Shown: positions 1 to 8,315 of the stretch, in pieces
Layout of the letters: each line of letters opens with the position of its first letter
Numbering within the stretch: the stretch's first letter is position 1
NCBI GenBank assembly: GCA_002389765.1
Contig: DGQM01000028.1
Coordinates: 941 to 64,940 of the forward strand
DNA from: Bacteroidetes bacterium UBA4414
GTDB taxonomy: Bacteria; Bacteroidota; Bacteroidia; Chitinophagales; Chitinophagaceae
Direction: 5' to 3'
Length of the DNA stretch: 64,000 nucleotides
Made by a program: the position numbers and the translations under genes
Notes under the pieces: model-generated
What the model saw: the letters and a program-made list of their open reading frames with translations, nothing else
What the model was told of the DNA's origin: nothing
The model's database searches: none

Positions 1-1671
1 GAACGTGAACGTGGTATCACCATCCTGGCTAAAAACATTTCGGTAAACTATAAAGACGTTAAGATTAACGTTATCGATACACCGGGCCACAGTGACTTTG
101 GTGGTGAGGTAGAACGTGTACTGAAAATGGCTGATGGTGTGTTGCTGCTGGTGGATGCTTTTGAAGGCCCGATGCCGCAAACACGTTTCGTACTGCAAAA
201 AGCGTTGCAACTGAATCTGCGCCCCATAGTTGTTATCAACAAAGTTGATAAACCAAACTGCCGCCCGGATGAAGTACATGATGCAGTATTCGAACTGTTC
301 TTCCAACTGGATGCAACAGAAGAACAACTGAACTTTACAACTATCTACGGTTCTTCAAAACAAGGTTGGTTCAATACATCATTGACGCCTACAGAAGATA
401 TTACTCCGCTGCTGGATACTATACTTGAAAAAGTACCTGAACCTAAAGTATCTGAAGGTACTGTACAGATGCAGATTACTTCTCTGGATTATTCTTCATT
501 CCTGGGTCGTATTGCTATCGGTAAAGTAACACGTGGTACGCTGAAAGAAAACCAACCAATCCAATTGTGCAAACTGGATGGCTCTATGACAAAAGGACGT
601 GTAAAAGAATTGTACACGTTTGAAGGTATGGGCAAGAAAAGGGTAACGGAAGTATCTGCAGGTGATATATGTGCGGTAGTAGGTATTGAAGATTTCCAGA
701 TTGGTGAAACAATTGCGGATTTCGAAAACCCTGAAGCATTGCCGGTTATCGCTATTGATGAGCCGACAATGAACATGCAGTTCAGCATCAACAACTCACC
801 ATTCTTTGGCCGCGAAGGTAAATTCGTAACCAGCCGTAACATTCGCGATCGCCTGTATAAAGAACTGGAGAAAAACCTGGCACTGCGTGTACAGGATACT
901 GACGATGCGGATAAATTCCTGGTATATGGCCGTGGTATCCTTCACTTGTCTGTATTGATAGAAACAATGCGTCGTGAAGGTTTTGAATTGACTGTTGGTC
1001 AGCCGCAGGTTATTACCAAAGAAATTGATGGTAAAAAATGCGAACCATATGAAACACTGGTTGTTGACGTACCATCTGAATTCAGTGGTAAAGTGATAGA
1101 CCTTGTTACACAGCGCAAAGGTGAAATGCTGATAATGGAAAGCAAGGGTGAAATGCAACACCTGGAGTTTGACGTACCATCTCGTGGTTTGATAGGTTTG
1201 CGTTCAAACATGCTGACTGCTACTGCAGGTGAGGCTGTTATGGCGCACCGCTTCAGCGAGTACAAACCATGGAAGGGACCAATACCTGGTCGTAGCAATG
1301 GTGTACTGTTGTCTAAAAACACTGCAACTACTACGGGCTACTCAATGGATAAACTGCAGGATAGGGGTTCATTCTTTATTGATGCAGGTGAAGAAGTTTA
1401 CTCTGGTCAAATCATCGGTGAGCACATCAAACCGGGCGATCTGATTGTAAATGCAACAGAACCTAAGAAACTGACGAACATGCGTGCAAGTGGTACAGAT
1501 GATGCCAACCGCATTGCTCCGAAAGTGCAGATGAGCCTTGAAGAGTGTATGGAATACATTCAACAGGATGAGTGTATCGAGATAACGCCTCAAAGCATTC
1601 GTCTGCGTAAAATAATGCTGGACGAAAACGACCGCGCTCGTTTCCAGAAAATGCTGAAAGCAGAAGCATAA
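1..1671 (+). CDS. typA: Ribosome-associated GTPase TypA/BipA (5' end outside window)
   Basis: TypA is a translational GTPase of the EF-G family that binds the 70S ribosome and supports ribosome assembly and stress growth. The frame is open from base 1, so the start and roughly the first 45-50 residues, with the P-loop (G1), lie upstream of the window. Visible are the G2 motif RGITI (10-24), G3 DTPGH (76-90) and G4 NKVD (238-249). The beta-barrel domain II, EF-G-like domain and TypA-specific C-terminal domain follow, ending KAEA before a TAA stop. The 556 visible residues fit a family length of about 600. A strong hairpin terminator follows, so this is probably the last gene of its transcript. 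The call rests on the G motifs and full-length TypA-like sequence and is very secure. Confidence 0.97.
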   Translation, partial: ERERGITILAKNISVNYKDVKINVIDTPGHSDFGGEVERVLKMADGVLLLVDAFEGPMPQTRFVLQKALQLNLRPIVVINKVDKPNCRPDEVHDAVFELFFQLDATEEQLNFTTIYGSSKQGWFNTSLTPTEDITPLLDTILEKVPEPKVSEGTVQMQITSLDYSSFLGRIAIGKVTRGTLKENQPIQLCKLDGSMTKGRVKELYTFEGMGKKRVTEVSAGDICAVVGIEDFQIGETIADFENPEALPVIAIDEPTMNMQFSINNSPFFGREGKFVTSRNIRDRLYKELEKNLALRVQDTDDADKFLVYGRGILHLSVLIETMRREGFELTVGQPQVITKEIDGKKCEPYETLVVDVPSEFSGKVIDLVTQRKGEMLIMESKGEMQHLEFDVPSRGLIGLRSNMLTATAGEAVMAHRFSEYKPWKGPIPGRSNGVLLSKNTATTTGYSMDKLQDRGSFFIDAGEEVYSGQIIGEHIKPGDLIVNATEPKKLTNMRASGTDDANRIAPKVQMSLEECMEYIQQDECIEITPQSIRLRKIMLDENDRARFQKMLKAEA

Positions 1672-1673
1672 CA

Positions 1674-1701
1674 AAACCCCTAAATCCCCTGAAGGGGACT
1701 T
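1674..1701. repeat. Left arm of a perfect 28-bp inverted repeat (CCCCTGAAGGGG-core family)
   Basis: This 28-bp arm begins 3 bp after the typA stop codon and contains the palindromic core CCCCTGAAGGGG. Its exact reverse complement lies at 1788-1815. The two arms enclose the typA terminator. Related, less exact copies occur at 31967-31994, 33034-33060 and inside the terminator near 38011. Function is unknown; it looks like a dispersed intergenic palindrome. Confidence 0.85.
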
Positions 1702-1714
1702 TGGATCAAAATAT

Positions 1715-1747
1715 AATATAGCCCTCATTTGAGGGCTATATTTTTTT
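1715..1747 (+). terminator. Intrinsic terminator of typA
   Basis: A 12-bp stem (1715-1726 pairing with 1731-1742, core GCCCTC/GAGGGC) with a short loop runs into seven T residues. It sits between typA and metH and should end the typA transcript. Confidence 0.85.
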
Positions 1748-1787
1748 AGGAGCATAGCCTTGATACAATTATGGAAAACAGATAATG

Positions 1788-1815
1788 AAGTCCCCTTCAG
1801 GGGATTTAGGGGTTT
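1788..1815. repeat. Right arm of the perfect 28-bp inverted repeat
   Basis: This is the exact reverse complement of 1674-1701, 86 bp away. It ends 26 bp before the metH start codon, so it may lie in the metH promoter or leader region. Confidence 0.85.
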
Positions 1816-1841
1816 ATGTTGAGAATGTGTAATTTTGATTT

Positions 1842-2858
1842 ATGACTACAGAGCAAAAGCTGCGTAAGATACTTTCGGAAAGGATAATGATAATTGACGG
1901 TGCAATGGGTAGTATGATACAGACTTACAAATTGCAGGAAGAAGATTATCGTGGCGAACGTTTTAAAAACTGGCATAAAGATGTGAAGGGTAATAACGAT
2001 ATGCTTGTTATTACACAACCGCAAATCATCAAAGATATTCACAGGCAATATCTGGATGCAGGTGCTGATATCATTGAAACCAATACCTTCAGCGCACAGG
2101 CAGTAGCACTGGCAGACTATGATATGCAGGAATATGCATACGAGATAAGCTACGAAGCAGCGCGCGTTGCAAAACAGGCAGTTGAAGAATACAAGAAAGA
2201 TAATCCCGTTGCAGAAAAATTTGTGGCCGGCGCTGTGGGACCAATGAATAAAACATTGTCGCTATCTCCGGATGTGAACGATCCGGGCTATAGGGCTGTT
2301 ACTTTTGACGAAGTAGCAGATGCATACTACGAGCATTTAAAAGGAATGGTTGACGGTGGTGCAGATTTAATATTGATAGAAACCATCTTCGACACACTGA
2401 ATGCGAAAGCTGCTATCTATGCTACCGAAAAATATTTCCGTGATACTAACAACCGCCTGCCGGTTATGATATCGGGAACTATTACAGATGCATCCGGGCG
2501 TACGCTAAGTGGACAAACACTGGAAGCATTTTATATTTCTGTATCGCATGCAAATCCGTTGAGCATCGGTCTGAACTGTGCGTTGGGTGCAGCACAAATG
2601 CGCCCTTATGTAGAGGAGCTTTCGCAAATAGCTTCTTGCCACGTAAGCTGCTACCCCAATGCAGGCTTGCCAAATGCAATGGGCGAGTATGATGAGTCTC
2701 CTGCGATGACTGCGTCTATCGTTTCTGAGTTTGCTACAAATGGTTGGGTGAATCTTGTTGGTGGTTGTTGTGGTACTACACCTGCACACATTAAAGCAAT
2801 AGCAGACGCTATGAAGCATTATAGCCCAAGGCAATTGCCGGAATTAGTAATAGCATAA
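1842..2858 (+). CDS. metH: Homocysteine S-methyltransferase domain protein (MetH N-terminal part)
   Basis: This protein carries the homocysteine-binding, zinc-dependent methyltransferase barrel that forms the first third of cobalamin-dependent methionine synthase. The three zinc-ligand cysteines are present in GLNCALG and GGCCGTTP, and the N-terminal IDGAMGSMIQ motif is typical. It is 338 residues, against roughly 1200 for full MetH. The folate-binding, cobalamin and reactivation domains are absent, and the next gene is an unrelated thioredoxin. The ORF ends cleanly and is followed by a terminator, so it is not a frameshift remnant. Split MetH proteins are known in Bacteroidota, and I infer that the remaining part is encoded elsewhere. 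A stand-alone homocysteine methyltransferase using another methyl donor is less likely because the sequence is MetH-like throughout. Confidence 0.9.
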   Translation: MTTEQKLRKILSERIMIIDGAMGSMIQTYKLQEEDYRGERFKNWHKDVKGNNDMLVITQPQIIKDIHRQYLDAGADIIETNTFSAQAVALADYDMQEYAYEISYEAARVAKQAVEEYKKDNPVAEKFVAGAVGPMNKTLSLSPDVNDPGYRAVTFDEVADAYYEHLKGMVDGGADLILIETIFDTLNAKAAIYATEKYFRDTNNRLPVMISGTITDASGRTLSGQTLEAFYISVSHANPLSIGLNCALGAAQMRPYVEELSQIASCHVSCYPNAGLPNAMGEYDESPAMTASIVSEFATNGWVNLVGGCCGTTPAHIKAIADAMKHYSPRQLPELVIA

Positions 2859-2882
2859 AATTTAACGAATAATAATATTGAG

Positions 2883-2911
2883 AAGTGGCGGATAATACCC
2901 GCCACTTTTTT
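2883..2911 (+). terminator. Intrinsic terminator after metH
   Basis: A 9-bp GC-rich stem (2883-2891 with 2899-2907, AAGTGGCGG/CCGCCACTT) is followed by a run of T. It separates metH from the thioredoxin-family gene. Confidence 0.85.
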
Positions 2912-2943
2912 AATTTAGGTATGCACAAATAAATCATCATCCT

Positions 2944-4368
2944 ATGCGACTGATAGCTGCGATAGCCATTTGTATTTTCTCCATCAATTCCGTTTTTGCA
3001 GGCGACGCAAAAATATCCGGTAAAATAACAAACAAACTAGCCGACGAGGTGCAGGTTTCTTACTACACCAATCTCCTTGACTATTCGCAGAAAACGCAAA
3101 CAGCAACAGTATCAGAAGATGGTAGTTTTTCTATTACAGTTCCTGTAACTGAGCAGTATCTGCAAATACAAATACAAAACGGTGATCAGGCAACAGAAAC
3201 ATTTATACAATCGGGTGATGATTTGAAACTGACAGTTGATGGTAAAAACTTTGACAGTACACTGAAGTATACAGGTAAGGGTGCAGCCGTTAGCAACATG
3301 ATGGCAAAGCATGTGTTGCAATACAGCATGATGATCATGTTTGGCTCGCGTATGCAGCAACACTATATAAAAGAGCAGGAAGAATTTATTAGCGCAGCAA
3401 ATGATGAAATGAAAAAAGAACTGGACTTTCTGGAATCGAATAAAAAAGGAGTGCCGGAGTCTTTTGTACAATACTGGAAGGCTTGGTATCAATACAGTGT
3501 ATATGATGAAATGATCCGCTACACTTTCATGCACAAGATGATGAAGGAACGCACATCGAGTGTTATCATGAGAAAAAAGGACTATGCTATTTTAGATAAA
3601 GTGCCTGTTGCCTTCAACGATAATTATGTAAGCATACCGGGATATGTGAGTTATGTAGCAGAACTGTACACAAACAAGTATAGTGCAATGACAGATGATG
3701 ATACTACAACACCACAAGAGAAAAAAAATGAACTGAGAGAGACATATGTAAACAAACAAGTAAATGCAAATATGCCGCCTAAAACAAAAGAGTATTACTA
3801 CGCAAAAAACTTGTACGATAATATTAAGTATAGCCCTGTTGCAGATGTAGAAAAAAGGTATGCGGGTTTTCTGGCATCATACAAAAACTCAAGCTACGAT
3901 ACTATATTATCTAAAGCAGTAGCCATCAAAAGAAAGAAAGCAAAAGGAGCACCGGCAATTGAATTTGACTTTACAACAATGGAGGGACAGCAAATGAAAC
4001 TGTCAGACTTAAAAGGCAAAGTAGTGTATATAGATTTCTGGGCAAGCTGGTGCGGGCCATGTATGCGCGAGCTGCCAGCTACTAAAAAAGTAAAAGAACA
4101 CTTCAAAGATAAGGATGTTGTGTTCCTGAATGTATCTATAGATGATGATATGGCTGCTTGGAAAAAAGCTATTGAGAAAAATAACATCACAGGAATACAT
4201 ACTTGTGAGCCGGGTGGTTGGAAAAGTCGCATTGCGCAACTGTATGGTGTTAACAGTGTACCGTCTTACTTCCTGATAGACAGGAACGGTAAGTTCGCAT
4301 CAGAAAACACACCGCGCCCCAGCGAAACAGAACAACTGATAAAAGAAATAGAAGCTGTGCTGCAATAG
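2944..4368 (+). CDS. TlpA-like thioredoxin-domain exported protein
   Basis: This is a predicted exported disulfide-handling protein of the TlpA/ResA type. Residues 1-20 form a signal peptide ending SVFAG. Residues ~21-115 form a beta-rich DUF4369-like N-terminal domain (DAKISGKITN onward), followed by a mostly helical middle region. A thioredoxin domain covers about residue 335 to the end with the active site WASWCGPCMRE. The 474-residue length and domain order are common for Bacteroidota TlpA proteins, which reduce or isomerise thiols in the periplasm. The exact substrate cannot be read from sequence. It has its own 5' gap after the metH terminator and a 109-bp gap before the next gene, so it may be transcribed alone. 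Confidence 0.88.
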   Translation: MRLIAAIAICIFSINSVFAGDAKISGKITNKLADEVQVSYYTNLLDYSQKTQTATVSEDGSFSITVPVTEQYLQIQIQNGDQATETFIQSGDDLKLTVDGKNFDSTLKYTGKGAAVSNMMAKHVLQYSMMIMFGSRMQQHYIKEQEEFISAANDEMKKELDFLESNKKGVPESFVQYWKAWYQYSVYDEMIRYTFMHKMMKERTSSVIMRKKDYAILDKVPVAFNDNYVSIPGYVSYVAELYTNKYSAMTDDDTTTPQEKKNELRETYVNKQVNANMPPKTKEYYYAKNLYDNIKYSPVADVEKRYAGFLASYKNSSYDTILSKAVAIKRKKAKGAPAIEFDFTTMEGQQMKLSDLKGKVVYIDFWASWCGPCMRELPATKKVKEHFKDKDVVFLNVSIDDDMAAWKKAIEKNNITGIHTCEPGGWKSRIAQLYGVNSVPSYFLIDRNGKFASENTPRPSETEQLIKEIEAVLQ

Positions 4369-4477
4369 GAATTAACACAGTTGCAACATTATTCATATCT
4401 AAATAACTACAGCGTAACATTGCGGTAATCTTTAATTCGTCTTTTTGCATAACCAAACGCCCTGTACGGGCATGTAG

Positions 4478-5347
4478 ATGGCAAAAAGAGAAGTTGATAT
4501 TGTAGTGCTTTCAGACATTCATCTTGGTACATACGGATGTCATGCAAAAGAACTGCTGCAATATCTGAAAAGCATCAAACCCAAAGCCGTGGTACTGAAT
4601 GGAGATATTATAGATATCTGGCAGTTCAGCAAACGTTATTGGCCCGCAACACACATGATGGTGATGAAACATCTGGTGGGTCTGATAGCTAAAGATATAC
4701 CTGTGTATTATATACCGGGCAACCACGATGAGATGCTACGAAAGTTTAAAGACTTTCAACTGGGCTCTCTCAAAATCACCAACAAGCTTTCACTAAAAAT
4801 AGACGGATCTAACGTATGGATATTCCATGGCGATGTATTCGACGTGGTAATGCAGCATAGTAAGTGGTTGGCAAAGCTTGGTGCAATAGGTTATGATACA
4901 CTTATACTCATCAACCGTTTTGTAAACTTCATTTCTGAAAAATTGGGTAGCGGCAAGGTATCGCTTTCCAAAAAAATAAAGAACGGCGTAAAAAGTGCGG
5001 TCAAATTCATCAACAAGTTTGAATCGACCGTTTGCGAAATAGCTGCGGAAAATAAATACAAGTATGTTATCTGCGGGCATATTCATCAGCCCGAGATAAG
5101 AACCGTTGTAACAGAAAATGGTGCGGTGATATACATGAATTCGGGAGACTGGATTGAAAACCTTACATCGCTTGAATATGCAGATGGTAAGTGGAGCATC
5201 TACAAATATTTTGAAGACGAAGTAGCACAGGCAATAGACATCAATAAAAAGAAGCAATCGAAAGAAACGCCGAAACAATTGATGGCTACACTGATGCAGG
5301 AGCTGAATATGAAACCTGATATTCCCGGTACTACAGAAGCAGCATAA
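4478..5347 (+). CDS. Metallophosphoesterase, LpxH-like (UDP-2,3-diacylglucosamine diphosphatase family)
   Basis: This is a calcineurin-type metallophosphoesterase with all metal-binding blocks in order: LSDIHLG (near residue 11), LNGDIIDIW (~40), GNHDE (~80), HGDVFD (~112) and CGHIHQPEI (~195). Length (289 aa) and motif pattern resemble LpxH-family enzymes, which hydrolyse UDP-2,3-diacylglucosamine in lipid A synthesis. Members of this branch can act on other phosphoesters, so the substrate is inferred. The next gene, a glycosyltransferase, starts 3 bp after the stop, suggesting one operon with a shared envelope-glycolipid role. Confidence 0.8.
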   Translation: MAKREVDIVVLSDIHLGTYGCHAKELLQYLKSIKPKAVVLNGDIIDIWQFSKRYWPATHMMVMKHLVGLIAKDIPVYYIPGNHDEMLRKFKDFQLGSLKITNKLSLKIDGSNVWIFHGDVFDVVMQHSKWLAKLGAIGYDTLILINRFVNFISEKLGSGKVSLSKKIKNGVKSAVKFINKFESTVCEIAAENKYKYVICGHIHQPEIRTVVTENGAVIYMNSGDWIENLTSLEYADGKWSIYKYFEDEVAQAIDINKKKQSKETPKQLMATLMQELNMKPDIPGTTEAA

Positions 5348-5350
5348 ACC

Positions 5351-6382
5351 ATGAAGATATTATTTGCAATACAAGGAACAGGCAACGGCCACCTGAGCCG
5401 TGCCAGAGATGTGTATCCGGAATTGGCAAAGTACGGAGAAGTAGATGTGCTCATCAGTGGTATACAGGCCGATGTACAAGTGCCGTTCCCTGTTAAGTAC
5501 AAGATGTATGGCATGAGTTTTATCTTCGGCAAGAAGGGCGGTGTAGATATTCTTGAAACCGCGAAGAAGCTGAAGCTATTCAAACTCATCAACGATATCC
5601 GCAAGTTCCCAATAGAGGAATATGATCTTGTAGTAAATGATTTTGAGCCTATCACTGCATGGGCATGTAAGCTGAAGCGTAAACCATGTATAGGCCTTAG
5701 CCACCAAAGTGCAGTACTGCACAAACGTGCGCCGATACCTAACGAGAGAGATTGGAGAGGAGAAGTAGTATTAAAACATTATGCACCTGTTACAGATTTC
5801 TACGGTTTTCATTTTCGCGCATACGATAAAAATATTTTTACTCCGGTCATCCGCAAAGAGATACGAGAACTAACACCCACTAACAAAGGACACTATACTG
5901 TATACCTGCCTGCATACAATGACGAAGTATTGGTGCAACAACTCTCGAAGTTTGAAAATGTAGACTGGCAGGTATTTTCAAAACACAACAAAGAGCCATT
6001 CAGTTTTAAGAACGTACACATACAGCCAATAGAAAACCGCGCATTTATAGAAAGCATGGCAAGTAGTACAGGCGTATTATGTGGTGCAGGTTTTGAAGGT
6101 CCTGCAGAAGCTATGTTTCTTGGTAAAAAGCTGATGGTAATACCTATGCAGGAGCAATATGAACAACAATGCAATGCTGCTGCACTGGAAACACTGGGCA
6201 TACCTGTAATAAAACAACTCAGCAAAAAATATCACGAACGCATCAACTGGTGGCTGGTAGCAGGTGAACCTGTAAAAGTAGATTTCCCAGACCAGACGGC
6301 CAATATAGTTGCGCAACTGATAAAAGAACACGCACCCAAATACTATGAAAACATACAAAGAACGCTACCTGCTATTGGTTAA
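5351..6382 (+). CDS. MJ1255-type glycosyltransferase (GT-B fold)
   Basis: The N terminus MKILFAIQGTGNGHLSRA carries the GNGHLSR glycine-rich loop of MurG/GT28-like GT-B enzymes. A C-terminal GAGFEGPAEAMFLGK segment corresponds to the nucleotide-sugar binding region. The protein is 343 residues with no signal peptide. It matches the group of uncharacterised glycosyltransferase-related proteins sometimes called the MJ1255/VC2487 family. It is translationally close to the LpxH-like gene upstream (3-bp gap). Acceptor and donor are unknown; an envelope glycolipid is a reasonable inference. It converges on the enoyl-CoA hydratase gene with a 44-bp gap and no clear terminator. Confidence 0.8.
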   Translation: MKILFAIQGTGNGHLSRARDVYPELAKYGEVDVLISGIQADVQVPFPVKYKMYGMSFIFGKKGGVDILETAKKLKLFKLINDIRKFPIEEYDLVVNDFEPITAWACKLKRKPCIGLSHQSAVLHKRAPIPNERDWRGEVVLKHYAPVTDFYGFHFRAYDKNIFTPVIRKEIRELTPTNKGHYTVYLPAYNDEVLVQQLSKFENVDWQVFSKHNKEPFSFKNVHIQPIENRAFIESMASSTGVLCGAGFEGPAEAMFLGKKLMVIPMQEQYEQQCNAAALETLGIPVIKQLSKKYHERINWWLVAGEPVKVDFPDQTANIVAQLIKEHAPKYYENIQRTLPAIG

Positions 6383-6426
6383 CAGGTTATACAACTTTGG
6401 TATGCTTGCCAATAAAATTATAATCG

Positions 6427-7203
6427 CTATTTGCCTTTGAAGACAGGCTTACGTTTTTCAAGAAACGCATTTACACCTTCTTTAAAATCTTCTGTGCTGC
6501 CAGCTTCTACCTGTACATCTTTTTCACGGTCCAGTTGCTGCACCAGTGTATTGTTATAGGTTTCATTCATCAGGCGTTTTGTAAGCCCCAAACCTTTGGT
6601 CGGCATTTGCGCCAGATTGATAGCTATTTGTTTGGTATCGTTTTCAAAAGTTTCGTCGGGGAAAGATTTATAAATCATACCCATGGCAACGGCTTCGTCT
6701 GCGCTTACTTTATCGCCCAGCATGGTTAGCGCCAATGCGCGCTGCATACCTACAAGACGAGGTAGTATATAAGTGCCCGCACTATCCGGTATCAATGCTA
6801 TTTTGCTGAAAGCCTGTATGAAAGAAGCACTCTTTGCAGCCAATACTATGTCGCCTGCCAATGCTATATTAGCACCGGCACCAGCAGCCACACCATTTAC
6901 AGCTACTACTATCGGCTTTTCTATTTTGCGCATACGGATGATGATAGGATTGTAATGCTCGCGAACAATCTTTTCCAGCTCAGGCCCTTGCGGGTCTATG
7001 GCTTCAGCAAGGTCTTGCCCGGCACAAAAAGCTTTACCCACGGCACTCACATAAATACTTCTTACATTCTCATCATCTTCGCAATCGTCCAACGCAGCCT
7101 GATATGCCAGTGCCATTTCGCGATTGAAGCTATTGAATTTATCAGGACGGTTGAAGGTGATATAACCTACACCATTTTCTTTGGTAAGAAGTATTGTGCT
7201 CAT
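6427..7203 (-). CDS. Enoyl-CoA hydratase/isomerase family protein (PaaG-like)
   Basis: This is a 258-residue crotonase-fold protein. It has the oxyanion-hole segments AVGKAFCAGQDLAE (~residue 55) and NGVAAGAGANIALAGDI (~105), and the later LIPDSAGTYILPRLVG block typical of PaaG (1,2-epoxyphenylacetyl-CoA isomerase) and related hydratases. No other phenylacetate genes are in the window, so a general role in acyl-CoA hydration or isomerisation is equally possible. The start ATG at 7203 directly precedes a conserved crotonase N terminus. The upstream membrane-protein gene ends 27 bp before it on the same strand, so the two may be co-transcribed. Confidence 0.88.
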   Translation of the reverse strand: MSTILLTKENGVGYITFNRPDKFNSFNREMALAYQAALDDCEDDENVRSIYVSAVGKAFCAGQDLAEAIDPQGPELEKIVREHYNPIIIRMRKIEKPIVVAVNGVAAGAGANIALAGDIVLAAKSASFIQAFSKIALIPDSAGTYILPRLVGMQRALALTMLGDKVSADEAVAMGMIYKSFPDETFENDTKQIAINLAQMPTKGLGLTKRLMNETYNNTLVQQLDREKDVQVEAGSTEDFKEGVNAFLEKRKPVFKGK

Positions 7204-7230
7204 ACAGCAAAATTAAAGACTAAAACTATA

Positions 7231-8235
7231 CTATGCTTGCGCTGATTTTGATTTAAACATCCGATTCTTAAAATAATTGCCGATTCCTATTACGCTGGTT
7301 ACATTAAGCGGAAACTCCAACAGTACATGCAGGAAGCTTAGGAATACAAGCCACTTCAGCCCGCTTGCATAATCGTTAATATAGATGGCAATACTTATCA
7401 ACCAAAGAATTATAACTGCTGCAAAGCGAACCTTCGGCACATTGTGCCACTGTATAATTTTTGTTTTAGAAAACCAGTTGAGGTAGTGGTAAGTATATGC
7501 AAAGGCAATGAAGCGCATCAGCAGTATACCATCTTTAGAATGGAATATGATTTTATCCCAAGCTGTCATGTCATTTTGCAACGGAACATCATTCACATGT
7601 ATCAGCCATTGCATATTTACTACTTTAAATAACTGGTAAGCACCAACACTGTAGTCTGTAGGTGGATAGAATGCCCTGTCCGGAAAAATGTACATGAGTG
7701 CAAATGGACATAGTATCATAGCTATAACAGAAGGTATGCCGAAACGGCTTTGGCTTTTCAACGCGCCATAAAGCATGAACAATGCTGTAAAGAAATAAAC
7801 ATGAATGAGCGTTGGAAGAAAAACTGTAAAGAATACTTTATAGTTGTGCGATACCTGAGATGAAAGTATCAAGACAGCAATACCACCAATTTTATAATAT
7901 GGATTTTTTACTGTTACAAAAATGATAGAACTCAATAAGCCGATATATGCCAGGTTGGCATCAAAGCCATCGGGCAAATCTATTTCAAGAAAATTATCGA
8001 AATACTTAACTGTAATCAGCAAACCTACTACTACCAATATTATAGCATCGTATCTGCTTTTGGTATAATAGTTCTTATCGTGCAGCCAGGAAATTTCTGT
8101 CAGGTAGTGTAATGGCCCCAGTATGGCGTAAGAAAAAAGAAATAACTCAAATGGAAGTACCATGGCAACACAACACGATACTATCATGAGCATTATATTG
8201 GTAATGTCTATCTTTTCTGTAGCCGTCAGTTGCAT
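7231..8235 (-). CDS. Polytopic membrane protein of unknown function, His-rich
   Basis: I do not recognise this 334-residue protein with confidence. It has about eight hydrophobic segments and several histidines at membrane boundaries: GPLHYLTEISWLHDKNY near residue 36, VSHNYK, LIHVYFF, YHYLNWFSKT, IIQWHNVP and SFLHVLLEFPLN. This scattered-His membrane pattern is vaguely like membrane dioxygenases of the Brp/Blh carotene-cleaving group, but the canonical PHG motif is absent, so that is only a hypothesis. There is no signal peptide. It lies 27 bp upstream of the enoyl-CoA hydratase gene on the same strand and is divergent from comM. Confidence 0.6.
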   Translation of the reverse strand: MQLTATEKIDITNIMLMIVSCCVAMVLPFELFLFSYAILGPLHYLTEISWLHDKNYYTKSRYDAIILVVVGLLITVKYFDNFLEIDLPDGFDANLAYIGLLSSIIFVTVKNPYYKIGGIAVLILSSQVSHNYKVFFTVFLPTLIHVYFFTALFMLYGALKSQSRFGIPSVIAMILCPFALMYIFPDRAFYPPTDYSVGAYQLFKVVNMQWLIHVNDVPLQNDMTAWDKIIFHSKDGILLMRFIAFAYTYHYLNWFSKTKIIQWHNVPKVRFAAVIILWLISIAIYINDYASGLKWLVFLSFLHVLLEFPLNVTSVIGIGNYFKNRMFKSKSAQA

Positions 8236-8315
8236 TGGTATTTATGTTGTGTATTGCTATGTTATTAAAAATATATAAAATTACATAGTACAGATGTCAT
8301 AATTTTAAAGCACTT

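Noticed and set aside
1830..1837. TAATTTTG as a metH -7 box
   Set aside because: It lies only 4 bp before the ATG, so transcription would start within the coding sequence unless the real start is downstream; not supported.
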